Both the position numbers and the translations under genes were made by a program. Source: Acidobacteriota bacterium (lineage in GTDB: Bacteria; Acidobacteriota; Terriglobia; UBA7540). Taken from it: a stretch of 6,058 bases of DNA. Numbering within the stretch: position 1 is the stretch's first letter; every line of letters begins with the position of its first letter. The stretch covers positions 1 to 6,058 of the forward strand of contig JAKAWO010000195.1 in NCBI GenBank assembly GCA_021827255.1, in the 5' to 3' direction. The notes beneath the pieces were generated by a model. The model was not told the origin of the DNA, did not search any database, and was given only the letters and a program-made list of their open reading frames with translations. Of the stretch, positions 1 to 6,019 are shown piece by piece.

Positions 1-222
1 CCGATCTACAAACCCGGCCAGATCGGGCGCGTCGCCATTAATCACGGTTTGCGAGACTCCGCGTGTTGTCCGGCCGTAACAGGTCAAGTCCGGCCCCAGC
101 CGGAAAACTCTGGCCTCGGCGCCCAGTTCGCCTTCCAGCCCGACTTCCGCGCAGCCTTTCGGGCAGCGGAAGTAATCAACCAGAGCCAGGCTCATTCCCG
201 AATTGAGACGCTCCTCGTCCAT
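1..222 (-). CDS. N-terminal part of an unrecognised polysaccharide-locus protein (runs off the left edge)
   Basis: The minus strand opens with ATG at 222 and stays open for 74 codons to the window edge, so the C-terminus is missing. The start follows the stop of the FemAB-like gene after two bases (TGA-AG-ATG), which suggests translational coupling. A second ATG at 195 (codon 10) is a possible alternative start. The peptide begins MDEERLNSGMSLALVDYF and then has RCPKGC (residues 19-24), FRLGPD (39-44) and CYGRTTRG (48-55). Codon choice looks coding, with many third-position G/C. There is no signal peptide or membrane segment in the visible part. I cannot assign a family. From memory only, polysaccharide deacetylases often neighbour FemAB-like genes in exosortase-type exopolysaccharide loci, so a deacetylase domain downstream is one guess. 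No deacetylase motif is visible here. Confidence 0.7.
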   Translation of the reverse strand, partial: MDEERLNSGMSLALVDYFRCPKGCAEVGLEGELGAEARVFRLGPDLTCYGRTTRGVSQTVINGDAPDLAGFVDR

Positions 223-224
223 CT

Positions 225-1271
225 TCAACCCACGTGCCGGTACAACGCTTTTCCCGCCATCACCTGGAGCGAATCCGGCAGCCGCGAAAAAGTGTTTTGC
301 AGGAGGCGTATTTTCCATGCCGCGAGTCCCGCCTCGGGTTCGGGGGCCGGATATCTCAGGTAAGTCAGCTTCGACCCGACCGCGCCCAGATGCTCCTTGA
401 AGCTGGTCAATCCCTCGTTGTCCGTTTCCGAGCGTCCCAAATCGAGTTCCGCCGCGACCGCCGCTTTCGCGTCCTGAATCGTTTTCCAGAAGAGCAGCGG
501 CATGCCGCCCAGGTTGTGATATCGCGCGTCCGAGCAGCCATACTTGTAAACCATCGTCCCTTTGTAGCTGAGCGTTAGGATGCTTGCTACCGGCCGGCCG
601 TCTTTCGAAACCACGCGAATTTTCAGCCGTTCTCCCATGCACTCGATCAGATTCTTGAACCAGGCTCGCGGCTGCGGCGGCAGCCGGTGCCTCCGCCGGG
701 TCATAAGCTGCAATCTATAAAAAGCATCCAGCAGCGCTTCCGAGCGGCTTTCGCGGTAATCCAGTTTTTCCCGCTCGGCGCGGAGAAGTTTTCTCTGAAT
801 GTGATTCCGGTGAAAATTGCGGAAAATGGTTTCGAGGTCCGGCCGCAAGTCGAGCCGGTGAAGGGAAAATCCTTCTCCCTTCGCCAGCGCCGCGACGCCG
901 GGCACCGGCGCTTCAGCCGGCCTCAGCTCGATGTGTTTCCACTTTTCGCGCGTCAGGCGCTCCGCGAGGAAGGAGACAATGGCCACCAGGTCGCGTTCAT
1001 CCTGAACCAGCGGCTGGCAGTGGTCCGAAAACGGCAGCGAAACCATCCGGCATCCCGTCAGCCAGCTTTTCACTTGGCAGAAAACGACCGCGTTCTCCAG
1101 TTTTTCGCCCGACGCCGAGGTCGTAAAGGCCGCGGGCTGGTAGCCATACGTTCGCCGCAGCGCTTCCAGCCAGCCGCGCGTGTGAAAGATCGAAGCCCGC
1201 TCGCTTCTCTCCAGCAGCGCGTCCCAGCGCGGGTCCTGCAGCGGATCGATGATCTCAACTCTCAGCGCCAT
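225..1271 (-). CDS. FemAB-like / GNAT-fold (Acetyltransf_6 type) transferase, exopolysaccharide-associated
   Basis: This 348-residue cytoplasmic protein resembles the FemAB-like and BioF2/CelD-like acyltransferases found in exopolysaccharide loci, including the FemAB-type protein of exosortase (XrtA/PEP-CTERM) loci. The N-terminal half has SIFHTRGWLEAL (27-38) followed by TYGYQP (41-46), and LPFSDHCQPL (79-88). A basic linker lies around 155-173 and RRRHRLPP at 192-199. The C-terminal GNAT-like half has GRPVASILTLSYKG (225-238), YKYGCSDARYHNLGG (242-256), DLGRSETDNEGLTSFKEHLGA (about 277-297) and a closing RYPAP. These are the expected family blocks and the length is typical. The start follows the pyruvyl transferase stop by one base (TGA-T-ATG) with GGAG four bases upstream. 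By family it transfers an acyl or aminoacyl group. The substrate here is inferred to be the polysaccharide or its precursor. No exosortase or PEP-CTERM gene is in the window. Confidence 0.88.
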   Translation of the reverse strand: MALRVEIIDPLQDPRWDALLERSERASIFHTRGWLEALRRTYGYQPAAFTTSASGEKLENAVVFCQVKSWLTGCRMVSLPFSDHCQPLVQDERDLVAIVSFLAERLTREKWKHIELRPAEAPVPGVAALAKGEGFSLHRLDLRPDLETIFRNFHRNHIQRKLLRAEREKLDYRESRSEALLDAFYRLQLMTRRRHRLPPQPRAWFKNLIECMGERLKIRVVSKDGRPVASILTLSYKGTMVYKYGCSDARYHNLGGMPLLFWKTIQDAKAAVAAELDLGRSETDNEGLTSFKEHLGAVGSKLTYLRYPAPEPEAGLAAWKIRLLQNTFSRLPDSLQVMAGKALYRHVG

Positions 1272-1272
1272 A

Positions 1273-2604
1273 TCACTCCGCCGCCACGGCCGTTCTCACC
1301 CCGCTCGTGGCCGGCGCGCCTTCGCCCGCTCCGGCAATTTCGTCAAATAGCCCCAAAACTCTCTCTTTAATCGCCGGGATCGTTTGTTGCAGCTTTTGCC
1401 GGATCAACCCTCGCCGATCATACGCCTGGTCCACGATTTCCAGAATTTCCTCTTCGCTCATTTTTCGCGGATCGGGCACCAGCGACTCCACTCCGGCGGT
1501 TTCCATCACGCCGGTAAACTTGTCGCTGTAAGCAATCGAAACCGCGGGCACGCATTGCGAAACCGCGGCGATGCAGGCGTGCATTCGCGAGCCGATAAAG
1601 AAATGGCACCTCCCGATAATATGCTTGATTTCGCTCTGGTCGTACCGTCCCGTGACCATACCGATTCTGCCCGCAAACTCATCTTTCAAACTTTCGTAAA
1701 CGGTTCTGCACGCCGGAGGGTCGCTTTCTCCTCCTTCGCCGAAAACGTGTGGAACCAGCAGCACGGTGACGTTCTTGTCTCGGATCAGCATTTCGATCAG
1801 CTTCAGCACCAGCGTCCGGTAATCCACCTGCAACCCCAACGAACCGCTCCACTGGTGCCCGCGCGAGAACAGCAGCCCGCTCACGTTCACGCCCGCCAAA
1901 TTGCCGTTCGTAAATTCTTCCGGAGCAATCCCTTCGCAATCGATGTACGCCGGCACGCGCGGCTCGAGCGCAAAGGCGACGTCGTTGCAGAATCGAACCT
2001 TCACGGGCTCGCCTTTGGATCCGAACAAGCTTTCCACAACGCCCGGCCCCAGCCGGTCGCGCGAATAAACCGCGTCGGCGTTCCGGATGATGCATCGTGC
2101 GCCCCATCGCGCGATCCTTCCTTTGAACGGCCCCATCGTCTGCGGCAGCAGAACCAGCCGCTTGCGCATCAGCAACGCCAAGGCCTGAGGAAGCGAGACG
2201 TAGATGAATCTCACCAGCCCGTAGATGTCGCTGAAGCTGTCGCCGCCCGAAATCGCGGCCACCACGCCCATGTCATCCACGTGCGCGAGCCACGCGTTCC
2301 GCCGGATCCAGGCTCGCCGCAAGCCCGCGAACGGAATCAGCCGCGCCATCACAGCCTCCACGATCAGCCGCGCAATATTGTTTTTCAGCCAGAACTTTTT
2401 CGAGAACCGGATGTTGACCAGGCGAATCGGAACCGTCTTCCCTTGATGCGGAAAATGGATCAGCTTTCCTTGCTTTCCATAGTCGAGCAGAGAAATCTCC
2501 GCCTCCCGCCGCGCGTTCAGCGCGCACGCAATCGTGCCCGCTGCGAGCGCACTCACGCCCATGTTATTCGTATCGAACGATGCTCCAAGTAAACAGATTT
2601 TCAT
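1273..2604 (-). CDS. Polysaccharide pyruvyl transferase family protein (WcaK/CsaB type)
   Basis: This 443-residue soluble protein belongs to the polysaccharide pyruvyl transferase family, which moves the enolpyruvyl group of phosphoenolpyruvate onto a sugar to form a pyruvate ketal, usually on a lipid-linked precursor in the cytoplasm. The N-terminus has the family's opening strand and loop, KICLLGASFDTNNMGVSAL (2-20), which supports the start even though no clear Shine-Dalgarno precedes it. Further family blocks are SGGDSFSD (119-126), LLPQTMGPF (152-160), YSRD (180-183), LLVPHVFG (282-289), GSRMHACIAA (338-347, with the conserved Arg and His of the C-terminal domain) and VSIAYSDKF (355-363). 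Length is normal. The last 20 or so residues are Ala/Gly-rich and probably disordered. It follows the flippase after 40 bases and is nearly fused to the FemAB-like gene. The sugar acceptor cannot be read from sequence, and some family members are of unknown specificity. Confidence 0.93.
   Translation of the reverse strand: MKICLLGASFDTNNMGVSALAAGTIACALNARREAEISLLDYGKQGKLIHFPHQGKTVPIRLVNIRFSKKFWLKNNIARLIVEAVMARLIPFAGLRRAWIRRNAWLAHVDDMGVVAAISGGDSFSDIYGLVRFIYVSLPQALALLMRKRLVLLPQTMGPFKGRIARWGARCIIRNADAVYSRDRLGPGVVESLFGSKGEPVKVRFCNDVAFALEPRVPAYIDCEGIAPEEFTNGNLAGVNVSGLLFSRGHQWSGSLGLQVDYRTLVLKLIEMLIRDKNVTVLLVPHVFGEGGESDPPACRTVYESLKDEFAGRIGMVTGRYDQSEIKHIIGRCHFFIGSRMHACIAAVSQCVPAVSIAYSDKFTGVMETAGVESLVPDPRKMSEEEILEIVDQAYDRRGLIRQKLQQTIPAIKERVLGLFDEIAGAGEGAPATSGVRTAVAAE
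1276..1279 (-). promoter_or_regulatory. Ribosome binding site of the FemAB-like gene, inside the pyruvyl transferase gene
   Basis: The minus strand reads CGGAG-TGA-T-ATG, so a GGAG Shine-Dalgarno core sits in the last sense codons of the pyruvyl transferase gene, four bases before the ATG at 1271. Together with the one-base intergenic spacing this supports the chosen start and suggests coupled translation of the two proteins. Confidence 0.6.
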
Positions 2605-2644
2605 AGGTTGACCGGTTTAACCGCCGGTATCGCCCGTCCGCGAG
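2605..2644 (-). other. Short gap with nested inverted repeat before the pyruvyl transferase
   Basis: The 40 bases between the flippase stop and the pyruvyl transferase start hold ACCGG (2611-2615) and CCGGT (2624-2628) as inverted arms, with CGGTT-T-AACCG overlapping them. No T-run follows, so it is not an intrinsic terminator. The bases directly before the ATG at 2604 (minus strand GGTCAACCT) lack a purine-rich ribosome binding site. The hairpin could affect translation of the pyruvyl transferase or be chance. Confidence 0.3.
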
Positions 2645-4195
2645 TCAAACCCTGCCTCGTCCCGTTGCCCATAGCACCAAGCCCCGGGCGCGGCAGGCCG
2701 CCTCCGTGTTCCTGACTTCACTCCAGAGCCGCGGAAGGCTCCAAGCCGCAGCCGCTGCTGCAAACGCAAGGCCGACCGGCGTCCTCCAACTCGCCATACC
2801 GAAATATCCGAGTAGGCATACCAGCAGAGCGCCGGCAATGGCCGCCGCCATGGCTCCCTTATTCGCAGGATCCCAGACAAGGCCAATCTCCTTCCGCACG
2901 ACTAGCCAGACCGCGAAGAAATAAGCTGCATTGCTCACGAGGAACGCAACCCCTATCCCATCCAGCCCGTAAAAGTGGAGACCTAGCCAGCTCGCGCCCA
3001 AGATTGAAGTGCCTAAAAGCCCTTCGGTGAAGAGCAGTACTTTTCCGCTGCAACGCGCAACAATAACAATTGACATCGTCCAACTCGAGAGCCTGAAGAT
3101 GTCGCCGATCAGCTGCCATTCGAGAAGTCCCACGGCGGGTTGAAACTTGGGTGAATAGACCAGGGGAATGAGATATGGCAACAGCGCCATCATGCCGAAT
3201 ATAACCGGCACAGCGAGCAGCAAAATCAACCGATGCTGTTCATTGATCAGAGTCCGGAGGAGATCAGGCCTGGCGGACACCGAAGACACCCGCGGGAAGT
3301 AATCCTGACCCATCGCGGTGACGAGAAAACCCAGGTAGGTGACGGCTACCGTCGCCGCCGCCCTGTAATAACCCACACTAGCGGTGTCTAGCATGTGGAC
3401 TACAAGGACAGGCAGCATTAGCATCGCGCCCTTACTCAGCGCGACGCTCCCGATGTACGGAACCCCGATACCCAATAGAGAACGCGCACCCGCCCAGGCG
3501 TCTCGAAGCGGGACGCGCGCCTTGATCGGCCCTACTTCCTTCCTCAAGAACTGGCGCGACGCAAGCCACGCTCCAACCGCAGTCATAATCACGGCGGGGA
3601 CAATGGCGCGCGCCCCCCCGATAGCGACCAAGGTGATAGCAAACGCGGCTGCCAGAACCTTGGCCCAAATCCCCGACTGTGCCAAGGCTTTGACACGGTG
3701 GTAAGCGTTCAAGGTGTTCGTCTGGATGTACGAGGCAACAGAGAAAAGGACCGCCGCCACCATGAGAACAACCGCCCACCCATGTGCCGCGTTCCCGAGA
3801 AAGAACCGGCCCAGGCTTGCCCGAAAGGCGGTCAACACCACGAGGGTCGCGGCACCGGTCACAGCCAGCACGAGCCAAGCGCCTTGGCGGAGGGCCGCAA
3901 GCGCATTCTGATCATTCGCTGCAACGCGGGCAGCCCCGATGCGCACAAATCCAACACCAATCCCAAGCCCGGCTATCATTCCGACCAGTTCGACGAAACT
4001 TTGCAAGAGTCCGTAATATCCAAAACCACTAGGCTCCAAGAAAACGGCAAGAACCTTCGAGGAAACTAGGCCGACGACCAGCGTCACGAACCAGCTTGCC
4101 GTAAGAAGGCTGGTCGCGCGTAACACGGAGTTGAACCGGCTGGTGGCGGGTTGAGCGGCTGGCACCGCCGCGTCCTGGCCAGTCGACCTAGGCAT
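2645..4195 (-). CDS. Wzx-type polysaccharide flippase / O-antigen translocase (MOP superfamily)
   Basis: This 516-residue inner-membrane protein fits the O-antigen translocase branch of the MOP flippases, which move undecaprenyl-diphosphate-linked repeat units from cytoplasm to periplasm. I count about 14 hydrophobic segments, roughly at residues 26-50, 64-88, 105-125, 140-160, 178-195, 197-213, 240-268, 280-297, 322-346, 366-383, 388-408, 412-432, 447-466 and 472-488. Family-like blocks are SSKVLAVFLEPSGFGYYGL (45-63), VGYYRAAATVAVTYLGF (274-290), the conserved-looking MGQDYFPRVS (295-304) and LEWQLIGDIFRLSSW (358-372). A polar tail of about 22 residues precedes the first helix. ATG at 4195 is the first start after the glycosyltransferase stop, with a G-rich GGGGGGAG directly upstream. 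Third-position G/C in sampled codons is lower than in neighbouring genes, with rare-looking CTA, TTA, ATA and AGG codons, which hints at separate acquisition, common for Wzx genes. Confidence 0.93.
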   Translation of the reverse strand: MPRSTGQDAAVPAAQPATSRFNSVLRATSLLTASWFVTLVVGLVSSKVLAVFLEPSGFGYYGLLQSFVELVGMIAGLGIGVGFVRIGAARVAANDQNALAALRQGAWLVLAVTGAATLVVLTAFRASLGRFFLGNAAHGWAVVLMVAAVLFSVASYIQTNTLNAYHRVKALAQSGIWAKVLAAAFAITLVAIGGARAIVPAVIMTAVGAWLASRQFLRKEVGPIKARVPLRDAWAGARSLLGIGVPYIGSVALSKGAMLMLPVLVVHMLDTASVGYYRAAATVAVTYLGFLVTAMGQDYFPRVSSVSARPDLLRTLINEQHRLILLLAVPVIFGMMALLPYLIPLVYSPKFQPAVGLLEWQLIGDIFRLSSWTMSIVIVARCSGKVLLFTEGLLGTSILGASWLGLHFYGLDGIGVAFLVSNAAYFFAVWLVVRKEIGLVWDPANKGAMAAAIAGALLVCLLGYFGMASWRTPVGLAFAAAAAAWSLPRLWSEVRNTEAACRARGLVLWATGRGRV

Positions 4196-4309
4196 ACTCC
4201 CCCCGTCGATCCATCCCGAGCCGGATTTGGCCCGTATACAGGCCTCGGCGAACGCGCATTCGAGCCCCTTCCGCGAAGTGCCGGGTCGGGCCGCAAGGCA
4301 GGTGCAGTA
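4196..4309 (-). other. 114-base gap between glycosyltransferase and flippase, open in their shared frame
   Basis: The gap is exactly 38 codons and the two flanking genes share a reading frame. Reading from the glycosyltransferase TGA (4312-4310) to the flippase ATG (4195) gives no further stop and no ATG, GTG or TTG. I see no convincing promoter or terminator. A TATACG element near 4230-4240 on the minus strand has no matching -35. The encoded 38 residues look like no domain I know. Confidence 0.5.
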
Positions 4310-5089
4310 TCATTGCTCCACCCATTCAGCGACCAATTCGCGACAAAGCCGCTCCGGATCGGCGCAGCGCTTCCCGCCGCGGCCATTGGACGTCACCACC
4401 CCTCTAATCACGGACCACGCCATAGGCCCGCAGCCGCTTGTGATTGTCGTGCACAGAGTTCGAACCGGCAATTGCCGCCGCCATTTGCGGCGCATGTAGA
4501 GATAAGCCCTCCAAAACGCCGCGGGCAGGCGGACCACGCGGTTGCTGTTGTGGATGCAGAACGCGGGGATCACGTAGCTCTTCAGGCCCTTCTCAGCGGC
4601 TCCCAGGCAGACATCCGTGCCGTACAGATGGAAACCGGGCAGGCGCTCGTCAAATCTCAATCCCGACGACAGGCGGAGGATGAGAACCATTTCATCCAGG
4701 CTTCCGCATTCGACCGGCCGGTCGAACGGCGTGCCCACCGTCCGCGCCAGGCCGGCGGAATAGATATGCCCTGCCACAGAACCCGATTTCGCCACGCCCA
4801 CCACTCCGGCCACCGCCCACTTCTCGTCCAGCCGCGCCAGCCCCTCCTGCGCGCGCGCTGCCCACCCCGGCGGCAGATAAACGTCCTGATGCGCCAGAAC
4901 CACAATCTCGTTTGCTGCTTCACTCAGGCCCGCGTTGTATGCGCGTCCCGCGTTCTCGTACCCGCTGCGCAGCACCACTTGGCACCGCGCGTCAATGTCC
5001 GGCGACTTCAGCAGCGAGCTTCGCAGCACGCCCTCGTCATTCACCGCCGCAACTAGCGTCCAATTGTTCATGTCAGGTTGCAGACTCAC
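4310..5089 (-). CDS. Family-2-like glycosyltransferase (GT-A fold)
   Basis: This 259-residue protein looks like a GT-A fold glycosyltransferase of the type grouped with Glyco_tranf_2_5, which adds a sugar from a nucleotide-sugar donor to a growing chain in the cytoplasm. It opens with WTLVAAVNDEGVL (10-22), then GRAYNAGLSEA (48-58), and the block IVVLAHQDVYLPPGW (62-76), where HQDV takes the place of the metal-binding DxD. Later come LDEMVLILRL (131-140), LPGFHLYGTDVCLGA (150-164), which carries a candidate catalytic acid (Asp159), and IHNSNR (179-184). There are no membrane segments. The start is GTG at 5089, whose bases overlap the methyltransferase stop (GTGA), with AAGGA 12 bases upstream. 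ATG at 5071 (codon 7) is an alternative without a ribosome binding site. The donor and acceptor cannot be told from sequence. Coupling to the methyltransferase suggests they act on the same unit. Confidence 0.88.
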   Translation of the reverse strand: MSLQPDMNNWTLVAAVNDEGVLRSSLLKSPDIDARCQVVLRSGYENAGRAYNAGLSEAANEIVVLAHQDVYLPPGWAARAQEGLARLDEKWAVAGVVGVAKSGSVAGHIYSAGLARTVGTPFDRPVECGSLDEMVLILRLSSGLRFDERLPGFHLYGTDVCLGAAEKGLKSYVIPAFCIHNSNRVVRLPAAFWRAYLYMRRKWRRQLPVRTLCTTITSGCGPMAWSVIRGVVTSNGRGGKRCADPERLCRELVAEWVEQ

Positions 5090-5784
5090 GCCAACGCCAC
5101 GTCCTTGCCGGGTCGAAGCCCATCGCCCTTGCGGGTTGCGATCGCAAGGATTCCCCCGCGCGTTTCGAGCCCCATAACTCGCCAGGCGAGATTCCTGCAG
5201 TAGGTCAGGCCTCTCCGAAGGCGGCCGAGGGGCATATAGACCACGCCTAGCATTTCGATGTCCGCTTTCGCGAACCCTACGTGCCGCAGCAGAGCGTAAA
5301 GATCATGCGCCGGCCAATGCTGCTTATGGCTCGCGTCCGAGAAGTAGCGCTCGGGATGGAGGGGATTGGGAGTTGAGACCAGCAAGCACCCTCCGGGCGC
5401 CAGCAGGCCGTAAGCCGCGTGTAGGAGCTTGTCCACGTCTTCATAGGACAAATGTTCGATCAGCTCGAACATCGCAATAGCGTCGTAAGTTTCGCGCACT
5501 TCTTCAATGCTCCGGAAATCGTGGGCCGCGGACCCGTCCACGTCCAGGCTGTGGTAGGTGAGCGTGAAGCCGCACCGGTCCAGCGCCTTGCCGAAAGCGC
5601 GGTCGAATGCGCCGACGTCCAGGACCCGCAGCCTTTTGCCTGGTCCCAGCGTGGCCAAGCACCGCCGCAAGACCGGCGCGACGCTCCCGTGCCGCCCGAT
5701 CAGGTCGTGACTCACCGCAATGCGCCCCAAGCTTGGTGCCTCCGCCCGATACTTCGCCACTTCGCTAAACGTCGGCGTTGACAT
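5086..5784 (-). CDS. Class I SAM-dependent methyltransferase
   Basis: This 232-residue soluble protein has a Rossmann-type methyltransferase core of the Methyltransf_11/23 kind. Motif I is RVLDVGAFDRAFGKAL (53-68), where the usual GxGxG is changed to GAFDR, keeping only the first glycine. The next acidic strand end is YHSLDVDG (77-84). Motif II-like MFELIEHLSYED (105-116) and LAPGGCLLVSTPNPLHPE (128-145) follow, and all are typical of methyltransferases in sugar and polysaccharide loci. HKQHWPAHDL (153-162) and LLRHVGF (165-171) complete the fold. By family it transfers methyl from S-adenosylmethionine. The substrate, perhaps a sugar hydroxyl or carboxyl of the repeat unit, is inferred from context only. 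It appears to be the first gene of the run. ATG at 5784 has AGGGA eight bases upstream, and the gene ends overlapping the glycosyltransferase start. Confidence 0.9.
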   Translation of the reverse strand: MSTPTFSEVAKYRAEAPSLGRIAVSHDLIGRHGSVAPVLRRCLATLGPGKRLRVLDVGAFDRAFGKALDRCGFTLTYHSLDVDGSAAHDFRSIEEVRETYDAIAMFELIEHLSYEDVDKLLHAAYGLLAPGGCLLVSTPNPLHPERYFSDASHKQHWPAHDLYALLRHVGFAKADIEMLGVVYMPLGRLRRGLTYCRNLAWRVMGLETRGGILAIATRKGDGLRPGKDVALA

Positions 5785-5792
5785 TATCCCGA

Positions 5793-5797
5793 TCCCT
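5793..5797 (-). promoter_or_regulatory. Ribosome binding site of the methyltransferase
   Basis: AGGGA on the minus strand lies eight bases before the ATG at 5784, a normal spacing, and supports that start. Confidence 0.55.
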
Positions 5798-5819
5798 GAC
5801 CGGCATCACAGCCACAAGC

Positions 5820-5830
5820 GGCCCAGGGCC
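5820..5830. repeat. Short inverted repeat GGCCC-A-GGGCC
   Basis: Perfect five-base arms around one base, followed at once by GGCC-TCTC-GGCC (5827-5838). In GC-rich DNA such short palindromes can arise by chance. The DNA here lies about 40 bases before the methyltransferase start, so it would be in the transcript leader. Confidence 0.4.
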
Positions 5831-5865
5831 TCTCGGCCGGCGTCGCCAGAAGCGGACATCCCGAC

Positions 5866-5881
5866 GTCAACCAAAGTTGAC
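5866..5881. repeat. Operator-like inverted repeat GTCAAC-N4-GTTGAC
   Basis: Perfect six-base arms around CAAA give a 16-base dyad with lower GC than its surroundings. It is centred about 90 bases before the methyltransferase start. The shape and size match a binding site for a dimeric helix-turn-helix regulator, but no regulator gene is in the window. It could also form a small hairpin in RNA. Confidence 0.5.
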
Positions 5882-5887
5882 ACTCAA

Positions 5888-5900
5888 GGGCTTCTAGCCC
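5888..5900. repeat. Inverted repeat GGGCT-TCT-AGCCC
   Basis: Perfect five-base arms with a three-base loop, seven bases from the previous dyad. No T-run follows on either strand, so it is not an intrinsic terminator. Confidence 0.4.
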
Positions 5901-5920
5901 CGCCGCGCTTCGAGCTCGCA

Positions 5921-5977
5921 CGGCACCGCCCCCTCTGTTCTGCCCACGATCCTTCGCTAAGTATGTTGGCGGTGCCG
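5921..5977. repeat. Ten-base inverted repeat with a 37-base spacer
   Basis: CGGCACCGCC (5921-5930) is the exact reverse complement of GGCGGTGCCG (5968-5977). The arms could close a long stem-loop or mark the ends of a small element. The right arm overlaps a second dyad, GTGCC-N7-GGCAC (5972-5988). Pairing does not extend beyond the ten bases. Confidence 0.55.
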
Positions 5978-6004
5978 AATGCGGGCACAGCCGAGGGATC
6001 AAGG

Positions 6005-6019
6005 CGGGTTTTCAACCCG
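6005..6019. repeat. Hairpin CGGGTT-TTC-AACCCG
   Basis: Perfect six-base arms with a three-base loop, set in GC-rich DNA near the right edge. On neither strand is it followed by a T-run. It may end a transcript from an upstream gene weakly or be an interspersed palindrome. Confidence 0.45.

Noticed and set aside
591..600. Ten-base palindrome CGGCCGGCCG
   Set aside because: It is inside the FemAB-like coding sequence, at the GRPVAS block, and is explained by GC-rich codons.
687..1370. 227-codon open frame on the plus strand
   Set aside because: It is antisense to the FemAB-like gene, whose family blocks are clear. The translation is rich in Arg, Gln and Pro.
1384..2592. 402-codon open frame on the plus strand
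   Set aside because: It lies wholly antisense to the well-supported pyruvyl transferase, and its Arg/His/Gln-rich translation has no family signature. It is a high-GC shadow.
4084..4386. 100-codon minus frame bridging glycosyltransferase and flippase
   Set aside because: It overlaps both genes in another frame and shows only high-GC composition.
4151..5056. 301-codon open frame on the plus strand
   Set aside because: It is antisense to the glycosyltransferase, has low-complexity basic composition, and shows no recognisable motifs.
5877..5882. TTGACA, a consensus -35 on the plus strand
   Set aside because: No -10-like element lies 16-18 bases downstream, and no plus-strand gene follows. It is part of the dyad at 5866-5881.
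5784..6002. 72-codon minus frame overlapping the methyltransferase start as TAATG
   Set aside because: It begins with TTG, has no clear ribosome binding site or domain, and spans the palindromes. The overlap could indicate a leader peptide, but the evidence is too thin.
6005..6019. Possible intrinsic terminator
   Set aside because: The hairpin has no T-run on either side, so only a palindrome is claimed.
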